A stretch of 46,158 nt of DNA from Desulfovibrio sp. (GTDB lineage Bacteria > Desulfobacterota > Desulfovibrionia > Desulfovibrionales > Desulfovibrionaceae). Under the pieces are notes generated by a model. That model did no database searches, had not been told where the DNA came from, and saw only the letters and a program-made list of their open reading frames with translations. Below are positions 37,352 through 46,158 of the stretch, one piece after another. The first letter of the stretch is position 1, and each line of letters starts with the position of its first letter. The translations under genes were made by a program, and so were the position numbers. Location: NCBI GenBank assembly GCA_031260965.1, contig JAISKK010000003.1, positions 1-46,158 on the forward strand. The letters run 5' to 3'.

Positions 37352-38089
37352 ATGCACAGAAGCAGTCTAGTTCCCTCTCTCCTGATTCTGGCCTTTCTGC
37401 TCGCCTTCCAGCCCATTGAGGCGGCCTTCGCCGCCCGCAGCCAGCAAAGCCAGAAAAAAGCCCCCGCTGCCAGAACGCAGCCCGCAGGCAAAAAAGATGC
37501 CTCCCTGAGCACCAGTGCGGAACAACTGCAGAAAGGCGCGGCCGCCTATGAATCCGGGGATTTCAACTCGGCCCGGCTAATACTGAAGCCACTGGCGGAA
37601 AAAGGGGACGACAACGCGGGTTTCGCCATGGGGCTTATGGCCGCGCGCGGGGAAGGCGGACAGCAGAATTTCAAGGAGGCCGAACGCTGGTGGACATCTT
37701 CCGCAGCTTCCGGCAACCCATTGTCCCAGTTCAATCTTGGCTTGCTCCATTACACCGGGGCGCTGGGCAAAAAAAATTTTGTCAAGGCCAGGGAATTCTG
37801 GAGCGCGGCTGTTAAGCAAAAACAACCCGACGCCTTTTACGGGATGGGCGTTTTACTGGTCAACGGAGCCGAGGGTGTGCCCAAAGACGTTGCGGCGGGG
37901 GTCAGAAATTTTGAACAGGCCGCTTCTTTCGGGCATCCCATGGCGGAACTTGAACTCGGAAACGCCTACCGGGCGGGCGAAGGTGTAAAAAAAGACAGGA
38001 AGAAGGCGATGGACTACTATAAAAAAGCCGCCGCCAAAGGTCTGAGCGAAGCGCAAAGCGCTCTTGAATCCATGGACGCCGAAAAATAA
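37352..38089 (+). CDS. Secreted Sel1-repeat (TPR-like) protein
   Basis: Signal-like N-terminus; repeated A..G...AGFAMGLMAARGEGGQQNFKEAERWWTSSAASGNPLSQFNLGLLHYTG modules. Confidence 0.88.
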   Translation: MHRSSLVPSLLILAFLLAFQPIEAAFAARSQQSQKKAPAARTQPAGKKDASLSTSAEQLQKGAAAYESGDFNSARLILKPLAEKGDDNAGFAMGLMAARGEGGQQNFKEAERWWTSSAASGNPLSQFNLGLLHYTGALGKKNFVKAREFWSAAVKQKQPDAFYGMGVLLVNGAEGVPKDVAAGVRNFEQAASFGHPMAELELGNAYRAGEGVKKDRKKAMDYYKKAAAKGLSEAQSALESMDAEK

Positions 38090-38094
38090 GAGGA

Positions 38095-38997
38095 ATGTCC
38101 ATGGCTGAAGCCTATAAAATAGGGGAAGCGGCCGCGCTGCTGAATCTCAAACCCTATGTGTTGCGCTTCTGGGAAACGGAATTTCCGGATATCGTCCCCC
38201 TGCGCACGGAGAGCGGACGGCGTCTGTACCGTGAAGAGGATGTGGCCCTTCTGGAACGCATCCGCTTTCTGTTGCACGAGCGCGGCCTGACCATAGGCGG
38301 GGCGCGCAAAATCCTGGGGGAGGAAAAGGAACGCGGGGTCCGCTATGTTTTCAACCTGCGCGGGGCCATCGCCGAAACGGAATTCTTCAGCCCCGTTGCG
38401 GTCACTCCCTCTCCTTTGTCTGCCGCAGCACCCGCAGCCATACCCGCATCTTCGCCCCCCCCCACTGCGCCTTCGGCCTTTCCCCGCTCCGATCCGGGGG
38501 AAGGGATAATTTCCGCCGCCTCCGCCCGGAATAAACCCCTCCAAACTGAACACGCCTGGGCTGAACCTGTGGAGGAGAAGCCGGAAGAGGAGGAAGCGGA
38601 AGAGGAATATCCGGACGAGGAGGAAGCGGAAGACCTGGACCTTTACCCGCCCTATGCCGGTCTCTCCACGCGCCTGGAACGGGGAGGACAGTTCAGTCTG
38701 CCCGGCCTGGAAAAAATTCTTCCCCTTCTGCCCGGACTACTGAACAATTTTGCAGAGAACGTCGCATACGGCGGGACAGACCCTGACACCGCCCCCGCCG
38801 AACCCAAAGGCATATTGCCTCTCTTTACGGCCAGTCCCGCGCGGGATACCTCCGGCAGGACGGGCGGCGCTTTTTTCAGCGCCAAAAGCGGTCCGAGCGG
38901 CAAAAGCTTCCCTGCCTCGATAGTTACGGAGTTGGAAGAGATCGCCGCCCTGCTCCGCCGTCACCCTTCACCTTTGAAAAAAGCCGGCCAGCCATGA
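38095..38997 (+). CDS. MerR family transcriptional regulator with long acidic low-complexity C-terminus
   Basis: YKIGEAAALLNLKPYVLRFWETEFPDIVPLRTESGRRLYREEDVALLERIRFLLHERGLTIGGARKIL. Confidence 0.9.
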   Translation: MSMAEAYKIGEAAALLNLKPYVLRFWETEFPDIVPLRTESGRRLYREEDVALLERIRFLLHERGLTIGGARKILGEEKERGVRYVFNLRGAIAETEFFSPVAVTPSPLSAAAPAAIPASSPPPTAPSAFPRSDPGEGIISAASARNKPLQTEHAWAEPVEEKPEEEEAEEEYPDEEEAEDLDLYPPYAGLSTRLERGGQFSLPGLEKILPLLPGLLNNFAENVAYGGTDPDTAPAEPKGILPLFTASPARDTSGRTGGAFFSAKSGPSGKSFPASIVTELEEIAALLRRHPSPLKKAGQP

Positions 38998-39674
38998 TCC
39001 TCTCTCCTTCCCTTTTGTCCGCCGATTTCGGAAATCTGGCCCGCGAGCTTGACGATCTGGCCAAAGCCGGCGTCGCCTGGGTACATTTTGACGTTATGGA
39101 CGGGCGCTTTGTGCCCAACATTACCTTCGGACCGCCGGTCATCAAAAGACTGCGCGAAAATTCCCGGCTCTTTTTTGACGTGCATCTCATGATCGAAGAG
39201 CCGGAGCGGCACCTGGAAGCCTTCGCCGAGGCCGGAGCGGATATGCTGGTGATCCACGTTGAGGCCGCGCGGCATCTGGACCGCGCCTTGCGCCGGATAC
39301 ACGAACTTGGCCTCAAGGCCGGCGCGGCCCTTAACCCCTCCACCCCGGTGGCCGCCCTGGAAAATGTTACGGATTTACTGGACATGGCCCTGATCATGAG
39401 CGTAAATCCGGGATTTGGCGGACAGAGTTTCATTCCCCGCAGCCTGGACAAGATCCGGGATCTCAGGACCCTGTTGCGCGAGTGCGCAAGCCCGGCCCTG
39501 ATAGCCGTGGACGGCGGAGTGGACCCGGAAAAAGTTCCGGGGCTTTTGCAGGCGGGCGCACAGGTGCTGGTTTCAGGCTCGGCCTTTTTCAATCATCCGC
39601 CCTATCAAAAACGACTGCTGGACTTTGATCGCGCAGCCGCAAAGGAGACGCAATGCCTACACGCAAAGAATTAG
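38994..39674 (+). CDS. rpe: Ribulose-phosphate 3-epimerase
   Basis: [62 protein letters not shown]. Confidence 0.97.
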   Translation: MILSPSLLSADFGNLARELDDLAKAGVAWVHFDVMDGRFVPNITFGPPVIKRLRENSRLFFDVHLMIEEPERHLEAFAEAGADMLVIHVEAARHLDRALRRIHELGLKAGAALNPSTPVAALENVTDLLDMALIMSVNPGFGGQSFIPRSLDKIRDLRTLLRECASPALIAVDGGVDPEKVPGLLQAGAQVLVSGSAFFNHPPYQKRLLDFDRAAAKETQCLHAKN

Positions 39675-41668
39675 CCGACGCCCTGCGCGTTCTCGCCATG
39701 GACGCGGTGGAAAAGGCCCGCTCCGGGCATCCCGGCGCTCCGATGGGTATGGCGGATATGGCGGAAGCCCTGTGGAACGGCTTTTTGAGCCACAACCCGG
39801 CCAATCCGAAATGGAGCAACCGGGACCGTTTCGTACTCTCCAACGGTCACGCTTCCATGCTCCTTTACGGCCTGCTGCATCTTTCCGGCTACGATTTAAG
39901 CATTGAGGACATAAAAAACTTCCGGCAACTGCACTCCAAAACACCCGGTCATCCGGAATACGGTCTCACACCCGGAGTGGAGATCAGCACCGGCCCCCTC
40001 GGACAGGGTTTTGCCGCCGCCGTGGGTATGGCCCTGGCCGAGCGGCTTCTGGCCGAGGAATTCAATCGTCCGGATCTGGAGATTGTGGACCATTACACTT
40101 ACGTCTTCATGGGTGACGGTTGCATGATGGAGGGGATCTCCCATGAAGCCGCCTCCCTGGCCGGGGCACTCGGCCTGGGCAAACTGATCGCCTTCTGGGA
40201 CGACAACGGCATTTCCATTGACGGGAAAGTGAACGACTGGTTTGCCGACGATACCCCGGCGCGTTTCAAAGCCTACGGCTGGCGTGTGCTGACAGATGTG
40301 GACGGACAGGACGGCGAGGCCGTGAAAAAGGCCATAGCCAAAGCCAGACGCGACAAAAGCAAACCCTGCCTGATTTGCTGCCGCACAAGCATCGCCTTCG
40401 GCTCCCCCGGCAAGGGAGGCAGCGAGAAAAGCCACGGCGCGCCTCTCGGCGAAGACGAAATCAAGGCCGTCCGCAAATGCCTGGGTTGGAGCAATCCTCC
40501 CTTTGACATCCCCGCCCCGGTTAAAGCGGCCTGGGACGCGCGCAAAAAAGGTCAGGCCGCAGAAAAACGCTGGCTCGCGCTCTTTGACAAATATTCCAAG
40601 GCCTGGCCTGCACCAGCCGCTGCCTACGAAAGACGCATGCAAGGCTTTCTGCCGGAAGGATGGGAACAGTCGCTCACCGCCTATGCCGAAGCGGCCCAGG
40701 CCAATGTCCAGGCCAAAGCCGGCCGCATCGCCTCCAAAGAGCTGCTGGACCATCTGGCCCCTGCCCTGCCGGAACTGCTGGGCGGCTCTGCCGATCTCAG
40801 CGCCTCCGTGGGCACACGCTGGGAAGGCGCGGTCAACATTACGCGCACGGATTTCAAGGGCCGCTATGTATCATACGGGGTGCGGGAATTCTGCATGGGC
40901 TGCATGATGAACGGTCTCTCCCTGCACGGCGGCTTTATACCCTATGCCGGAACCTTCCTGGTCTTCGCGGATTACGCCAAAAGCGCCATCCGTCTGGCCG
41001 CGATGATGCGTCGGCGTCTTGTCTGGGTGCTCACCCACGATTCCATAATGGTCGGCGAAGACGGCCCCACACACCAGCCCGTGGAACAGATCGCCATGCT
41101 GCGCTCCACTCCGGGCATGGATGTCTGGCGACCCTGCGATGCGGTGGAATGCTCCTTTGCCTGGCGATCCGCCCTGGAACGCGCGGACGGTCCCACAAGC
41201 CTGATCCTGTCCAGACAAAATCTCGCCATACCCCCGCGCGACGGCAAAAAAAATGCCGATATCGGACGCGGCGCTTATATACTCAAGGATTGCAAAGGCG
41301 AACCGGAAATCATCCTTATCGCCACCGGCTACGAAGTGCATCTGGCCCTGGCCGCAGCCGAAGCCCTGGAGAAAAAAGAGCGGCGGGTGCGCCTTGTCTC
41401 CATGCCTTCAGCGGAAGTCTTTGAGCGCCAGGTCCTGGATTACCGGGAAAGCGTGCTGCCTCATAACGTGCGTTGCCGCGTGGCCGTTGAGGCGGCCTCG
41501 GGTGATTTCTGGCGACGTTATGTAGGGCTGGACGGGACTGTGGTCGGCATGTCCAGTTTTGGAGAATCCGCTCCCGGACCCGCCGCTTACGAATATTTCG
41601 GCTTTACCGTCGCCAAGGTCCTGGAAGCCGTCAAACTGGCCTGCCGTCACTGTGGCATCAAAGAATAA
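39653..41668 (+). CDS. tkt: Transketolase
   Basis: [65 protein letters not shown]. Confidence 0.97.
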   Translation: MPTRKELADALRVLAMDAVEKARSGHPGAPMGMADMAEALWNGFLSHNPANPKWSNRDRFVLSNGHASMLLYGLLHLSGYDLSIEDIKNFRQLHSKTPGHPEYGLTPGVEISTGPLGQGFAAAVGMALAERLLAEEFNRPDLEIVDHYTYVFMGDGCMMEGISHEAASLAGALGLGKLIAFWDDNGISIDGKVNDWFADDTPARFKAYGWRVLTDVDGQDGEAVKKAIAKARRDKSKPCLICCRTSIAFGSPGKGGSEKSHGAPLGEDEIKAVRKCLGWSNPPFDIPAPVKAAWDARKKGQAAEKRWLALFDKYSKAWPAPAAAYERRMQGFLPEGWEQSLTAYAEAAQANVQAKAGRIASKELLDHLAPALPELLGGSADLSASVGTRWEGAVNITRTDFKGRYVSYGVREFCMGCMMNGLSLHGGFIPYAGTFLVFADYAKSAIRLAAMMRRRLVWVLTHDSIMVGEDGPTHQPVEQIAMLRSTPGMDVWRPCDAVECSFAWRSALERADGPTSLILSRQNLAIPPRDGKKNADIGRGAYILKDCKGEPEIILIATGYEVHLALAAAEALEKKERRVRLVSMPSAEVFERQVLDYRESVLPHNVRCRVAVEAASGDFWRRYVGLDGTVVGMSSFGESAPGPAAYEYFGFTVAKVLEAVKLACRHCGIKE

Positions 41669-41693
41669 GGGTTGATGGGAAAGTTTTTTTGCT

Positions 41694-42842
41694 ATGAAAC
41701 TGATCGAATACTACGAATCCGCGCTGGAGAGACTAAAAAACGACTGCATACAATGCGGGAAATGCGTTTTTGGCTGCAAAGCCATGCAGGCCCTGCCCGA
41801 AGCTCCGGACCCGCGCCGGACCCAGGCGGATATTCTGGATTTTCTGCGCGGCGGCGCATCCCTGTCCGCGTCTGCCCTGCTCAAAACGCGCGCCTGTATG
41901 CGCTGTTACGGATGTCTGGACCTGCCCTGTCCAATTAAAGTCAGCTCCCTGCAGATTAACGAGCTGATCGCGCGTGAGCTGCACAGGCGGGGCGACCTGC
42001 CCTGGGACGGGCCGACATATCCTGTGCATAAGGAGAAGGTGGAAAAGCTGTGCAGCGCCGCCGAGCGGCAACGCATTACGCGTCCGGTCGCAAACCCGGA
42101 CGCCTCCACGCTCTTCTTCCCCGGCTGCAACGTTTACAAGCAGCCGGACAAACTCCTGAACGCCCTGGAGGTGCTGGACGCCATAGGCGAACCCCATTCC
42201 TTCGCCCCCGGCATGAAGTATTGCTGCGGCTCCTCGCCGCGCGGCATGGCCGGCGATGTGGAATGGGTGCAGGGAGCGGCCGGAAAACTCTTCGCCTACG
42301 CCGAAAGCCTGAACACAAAAACCCTGGTCTTCTGGTGCCCCACCTGTCTCTCCATGTTACAGGACAGAATCCGGCATTTTTACAATCCCCCCTTCGAGTG
42401 TCTGTCTTTCGGACAATATGTGCTGGCCCATCTGGACAGACTCAAGTTCCCCGCCGCCGTTCCCCAGCGGGTCGCCTACCACGAACCCTGTAAAAACGCC
42501 TACATGGGCATCGATCCGGACTCCGTACGGCAAATCTTGCGGGCGATTCCGGGGACACAACTGCTGGAAATGGAGCATCACGGCAAAGATACCCTGTGCT
42601 ACGGCTGCACCGCTGTCGATTCCCACCCGGAGACCGGAGAAAAAGCGACCCTGCGCAGGCTGCTCGAAGCCAAAGCCTGCGGGGCCGACACCCTGATCAC
42701 CATGTGCCACAACTGTAACTGGATTTTCACGCCGGCCCTGAAGGCGCGCGGCAAAGCCCATGGGCTTACTTTCAGCATAGAAAACTTGTCCACTTACCTG
42801 ACCAAAGCCATGGGCATAGCGCGCCCGGACAGTTTGCTGTAA
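41694..42842 (+). CDS. (Fe-S)-binding, heterodisulfide reductase-related protein with two CCG domains
   Basis: CIQCGKCVFGCK and CMRCYGCLDLPCP clusters; FFPGCN...KYCCGSSP and YHEPCKN...CYGCTAVD. Confidence 0.9.
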   Translation: MKLIEYYESALERLKNDCIQCGKCVFGCKAMQALPEAPDPRRTQADILDFLRGGASLSASALLKTRACMRCYGCLDLPCPIKVSSLQINELIARELHRRGDLPWDGPTYPVHKEKVEKLCSAAERQRITRPVANPDASTLFFPGCNVYKQPDKLLNALEVLDAIGEPHSFAPGMKYCCGSSPRGMAGDVEWVQGAAGKLFAYAESLNTKTLVFWCPTCLSMLQDRIRHFYNPPFECLSFGQYVLAHLDRLKFPAAVPQRVAYHEPCKNAYMGIDPDSVRQILRAIPGTQLLEMEHHGKDTLCYGCTAVDSHPETGEKATLRRLLEAKACGADTLITMCHNCNWIFTPALKARGKAHGLTFSIENLSTYLTKAMGIARPDSLL

Positions 42843-42889
42843 GCCGGCGCGCGTTCAAAAAGCCAGGCAGTTTGCGCGAAAGCGCTCTT

Positions 42890-43642
42890 TCATTTCTTCA
42901 CCCACATGCGGACTCTGAGAATCAAGAACACACAAACCAGTCCCGCAACGACAACCAGCACGTAATCCAGCCAGGTTATCTCACGCGGCGGCAAGACCTT
43001 GTTCAGGGCCTTTTCCGGCAGAACCCGCATCGCCCGCACACTTGAAGCAATGGACTCATCGTAGGCCGCATGGGGTGGCCCGTCATACAGGGTCAGCAGG
43101 ACCAGCACTCTGTCCACACTAAATGTCACCTTAATCCAGCGGTTGCGGGTTGTTCCCCGTTCATCAGCGAAATCCAGCACCGTGCGCAGATTGAGAGAGA
43201 AAAAATCATCGCCCAGATGACTGTTAATCAAAATGCTCTGCGGAAAATTCTCCTTGTAGGCCTCCTGCATGGCGTTGGCCATAGCCGCCGTTAACGCTTG
43301 GGGATCATTGGCGATAGCCTGGACGGCATTTTTATCAAGATTGAAGGCGGTATAATCAAGGGCGAACACCATCAGGGCCGGGGAGGCTTGCGCGTCATCC
43401 GGCAGAACCGCCCCCCGCAAGAAGGGCACATCACCAGCAGCGTCCAGAACGAAAACAGCGCGTACCCTGGCGACCAAATCTTCAAGAAGTCCGGGGTCCG
43501 TAACTTCCCGCCAGCCTGCGGGCAGGGGCAGAATATAACCCGCCGCCTCATCGCGCAGAACGGCAGCAGCCATGTCTTCAGCGGCGCGCGCCAAGGCGGG
43601 GAACAGAGAGCAGAGGGCAAGGAGAAAAAATGCTAGGCGCAT
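42890..43642 (-). CDS. Exported hypothetical protein with C-terminal TM anchor
   Basis: Signal peptide MRLAFFLLALCSLFPALARA; C-terminal LDYVLVVVAGLVCVFLILRVRMWVKK. Confidence 0.7.
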   Translation of the reverse strand: MRLAFFLLALCSLFPALARAAEDMAAAVLRDEAAGYILPLPAGWREVTDPGLLEDLVARVRAVFVLDAAGDVPFLRGAVLPDDAQASPALMVFALDYTAFNLDKNAVQAIANDPQALTAAMANAMQEAYKENFPQSILINSHLGDDFFSLNLRTVLDFADERGTTRNRWIKVTFSVDRVLVLLTLYDGPPHAAYDESIASSVRAMRVLPEKALNKVLPPREITWLDYVLVVVAGLVCVFLILRVRMWVKK

Positions 43643-43673
43643 GTACACTTCTATATCCCTCATAAATAATCGC

Positions 43674-43717
43674 GCTTGCCGACAAAGCGGGGCAAATCCC
43701 CCCTTTTGCCGGCAAGC
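43674..43717. terminator. Long hairpin in intergenic region (possible terminator)
   Basis: GCTTGCCGACAAAGCGGGG ... CCCCCTTTTGCCGGCAAGC. Confidence 0.45.
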
Positions 43718-43725
43718 CCGATGTG

Positions 43726-43749
43726 CCCCGGCGCGCGGGCGCGCCGGGG
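43726..43749. terminator. GC-rich hairpin downstream of the GntP-type permease gene
   Basis: CCCCGGCGCG-CGGG-CGCGCCGGGG, perfect 10-bp stem. Confidence 0.5.
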
Positions 43750-43767
43750 TAAAATGCTGTAATGGGC

Positions 43768-45174
43768 TTAATACAGGCCGGTGATGTAATATAGGGCAAT
43801 TACAACCGGCACCGCAACCGTTTTGATGACCGTAGTGGCCAGGATAGGCATATATGCCTGGCGGTGGGTCAGTCCGGTCACAAACATGGCGGTGATGACC
43901 GCTCCGTTGTGCGGCAGACTGTCCATGCCGCCCGAGGCCATGGAGGCCACCCGGTGGGCCACCTCCAATGGGATATTGGCCTCGTTGGCCATCTGAATAA
44001 ACATGTCCGACATCGCGCCCATGGCTATGCTTATGCCGCCGGAAGCCGAGCCGACAATGCCGGCCAGCACGTTGACGGTAATCGCTTCGGCCACCAGCGG
44101 GTCGCCGCTGACATGCTTGAAAAATTCAACCAGGAAGAGGAATCCGGGCAGGGCCGCGATAATCGAGCCGTAGCCGTATTCCGAAGCCGTGTTCATGATG
44201 GCTAGAAGCGCGGCGGCCATGGCCTGCTTCATGCCGTCCGTAAAACCCTTGATCACGGCCTTGGGGGCCAGGAGAATGGTACAGAGAATGGCCGCGACCA
44301 TGGCGATTTCCACCGCCCACAGGCCACGCATGGCGGCCACGGAGACGACTATCGGGGCCTTGAGGCCGGGGAAGCTGAGGGAATACTGCTCGCCGAACAG
44401 GGCCGGCACACCGTATTTGGTCATCAGATAGTTCACCACACCCACCAGGACCAAGGGGATAATGGCAATCTGCCAGGGCGGCAGTTTCTGGCTGGGATCA
44501 AAAGGCGCGGGTTCCTGAAGAAGCTCCACGCCGCTGCTGTAGGTTTCGCCCTTGGCTGCGGCTTTTTTCTGCAGGTGCATGAAATAAAGCAGACCCAGCA
44601 CAAAGACGAAGAGGCCGCCGACTATGCCGAGTATGGGGGCGGCATAGGCATCGGTCTTGAAGAAGGAGGTGGGGATAATGTTCTGAATCTGGGGTGAGCC
44701 GGGGAAGCAGTCCATGGTGAAGGTAATGCCGCCCAGCCAGATGGCGCCCGGAATCAGACGTTTGGGGATAACGGCCAGCTTGAACATTTCCGCCGCAAAA
44801 GGATAGACGGAAAAGACGATGACGTGCGCGGAAACGCCGCCATAGCTCAGTATCGCGGCCACCAGAACGATGGTCAGGATGGCGTTTTTCGGCCCGACCA
44901 TCTTGAAGATGGCCAGGGTAATGGATTTGGCAAAGCCGGACATTTCAACGACTTTGCCGAATATGGCCCCGAGCATAAACAGAGGAAAAAAGTTCCGGAC
45001 AAATTCGGAAGTCCTCTGCATGAACAGGTTGGTATAGGCGGGCAATATAGCCAGCGGCTCAAAGAAGAGCACCGCCGCCAGGGCCACAATCGGCGCGAAG
45101 ATAATCACGCTGTAGCCTCTGTAAGCGACTGTAATCAGGGCCGCCAGGGCTATAATAATAATTAACAGATCCAT
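43768..45174 (-). CDS. GntP-family permease
   Basis: ~12 TM protein; FFPLFMLGAIFGKVVEMSGFAKSI; VSAHVIVFSVYPFAAEMF; SGGMDSLPHNGAVITAMFVTGLTH. Confidence 0.88.
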   Translation of the reverse strand: MDLLIIIIALAALITVAYRGYSVIIFAPIVALAAVLFFEPLAILPAYTNLFMQRTSEFVRNFFPLFMLGAIFGKVVEMSGFAKSITLAIFKMVGPKNAILTIVLVAAILSYGGVSAHVIVFSVYPFAAEMFKLAVIPKRLIPGAIWLGGITFTMDCFPGSPQIQNIIPTSFFKTDAYAAPILGIVGGLFVFVLGLLYFMHLQKKAAAKGETYSSGVELLQEPAPFDPSQKLPPWQIAIIPLVLVGVVNYLMTKYGVPALFGEQYSLSFPGLKAPIVVSVAAMRGLWAVEIAMVAAILCTILLAPKAVIKGFTDGMKQAMAAALLAIMNTASEYGYGSIIAALPGFLFLVEFFKHVSGDPLVAEAITVNVLAGIVGSASGGISIAMGAMSDMFIQMANEANIPLEVAHRVASMASGGMDSLPHNGAVITAMFVTGLTHRQAYMPILATTVIKTVAVPVVIALYYITGLY

Positions 45175-45189
45175 TTAAATCTCCGTGGG

Positions 45190-45633
45190 TTAAATCACAT
45201 CCTCAACACGTTTGGCGGCAATAGCCACGGCCTCGCCCTCGGTAACAACCTGTCCATGCTGGTTGATGCAGCGGGTGGCCATGCGGATACGGTTTTTCTC
45301 CATTTTTTCCAGCACCTCGCATTCCGCCCGCAGGGTATCGCCGATGCGGACAGGCATTTTGAAGGTACAGGACTGGGAGACGTACAGAGCGCCTTTCCCC
45401 GGAATGTACATGCCCACCAGGGTAGAAAAGAGCGAGGTGGAAATCATGCCCTGGGCGATGCGACCGCCCATTTTTTTACCGAGTGAACTGGTGGTCGCGT
45501 ACACCTCATCCACATGGATGGGATTGAAATCGGAGGTCACAGCAGAAAAACTGTGGATGTCCGATTCCGTTATGGTTTTGGAAAAGCCGTCTATGTCGCC
45601 TACTTTAATTTCATCATATGTCTTGCCGCGCAT
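45190..45633 (-). CDS. MaoC-like (R)-specific enoyl-CoA hydratase
   Basis: FSKTITESDIHSFSAVTSDFNPIHVDEVYA...GRIAQGMISTSLFSTLVGMYIPGKGALYVSQSCTF. Confidence 0.92.
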   Translation of the reverse strand: MRGKTYDEIKVGDIDGFSKTITESDIHSFSAVTSDFNPIHVDEVYATTSSLGKKMGGRIAQGMISTSLFSTLVGMYIPGKGALYVSQSCTFKMPVRIGDTLRAECEVLEKMEKNRIRMATRCINQHGQVVTEGEAVAIAAKRVEDVI

Positions 45634-45672
45634 TGTATCCTCCAGGGAAAAAAAGGAGCGGAAACGCCTGAC

Positions 45673-46158
45673 TTAAGCTAGAATTGTTCCGGAAATGACC
45701 ATTTTCTGCACTTCGTTGGTGCCTTCATAGATCTCGGTAATCTTGGCGTCGCGCATATAACGCTCCACCGGATAGGATCTGGTATAGCCTATGCCGCCGT
45801 GAATCTGCACGGCCTTGGTGGTGACTTCCATGGCGGTCTGGGCCGCAAAGAGTTTGGCGCGGGCGGAATGCACCGAATAGCGGCCGCCTTCCATCTTGGC
45901 CAGGGCCGCTCTGTAGACCAGCCAGCGGGCTGCTTCTATCTTGACGTCCATATCCGCAAGCATCCACTGGATGCCCTGGTTGGCGGAAATGGGTTTGCCG
46001 AACTGGATGCGTTCCTTGGAATAGGTAATGGCCGCCTGCAGCGCGCCTTCGGCGATGCCCAGAGCCTGCGCGGCCATGGCGATGCGTCCGCCGTCCAGAA
46101 CCTGCATGGCGATGCGGAAGCCGTCACCTTCTTTGCCGACCAGATTTTCAACCGGGAC
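45673..46158 (-). CDS. Acyl-CoA dehydrogenase (C-terminal part; 5' end outside window)
   Basis: [38 protein letters not shown]...[39 protein letters not shown]. Confidence 0.97.
   Translation of the reverse strand, partial: VPVENLVGKEGDGFRIAMQVLDGGRIAMAAQALGIAEGALQAAITYSKERIQFGKPISANQGIQWMLADMDVKIEAARWLVYRAALAKMEGGRYSVHSARAKLFAAQTAMEVTTKAVQIHGGIGYTRSYPVERYMRDAKITEIYEGTNEVQKMVISGTILA

Noticed and set aside
1-46158. tRNA/rRNA genes, CRISPR arrays, intact insertion sequences or prophage modules
   Set aside because: None seen on reading; intergenic gaps are short and no spacer-repeat periodicity or transposase/integrase motifs were recognised.

Overview
The window looks like chromosomal DNA from a deltaproteobacterium (Desulfobacterota), most likely Desulfovibrionaceae. 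This rests on gene content and order only: ftsH-folP-cdaA-ybbR, an STT3/PglB-type oligosaccharyltransferase, and a GT9 protein next to a possible flagellar chaperone. Most of it is housekeeping: rplM-rpsI-rsfS-gpmI, rsmG-stt3-ispA-dxs-motAB, ftsH-folP-cdaA-cdaR, queA, lysA, HIT-ihf-tgt-DUF4139, aspA, paaK with ACT and MaoC proteins, MerR-rpe-tkt, a GntP-type permease, and an acyl-CoA dehydrogenase cut off at the right edge. Accessory or unusual signals are: (1) a yefM-yoeB toxin-antitoxin pair with a TGTACW-N6-TGTACA operator; (2) a family of ~37-39 bp palindromic elements, three copies, each touching or adjoining a gene end; (3) a ~2 kb segment between two of these copies carrying an internally duplicated membrane protein, a truncated hisC, and an in-frame dppD/dppF-like chimera with no Walker A. 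That segment is either a scar of sequential deletions or an assembly artefact; (4) several unexplained intergenic inverted repeats. I found no convincing wholly new multi-gene system. No tRNA, rRNA, CRISPR array or intact insertion sequence was recognised. All assignments come from reading the translations; no searches were run.
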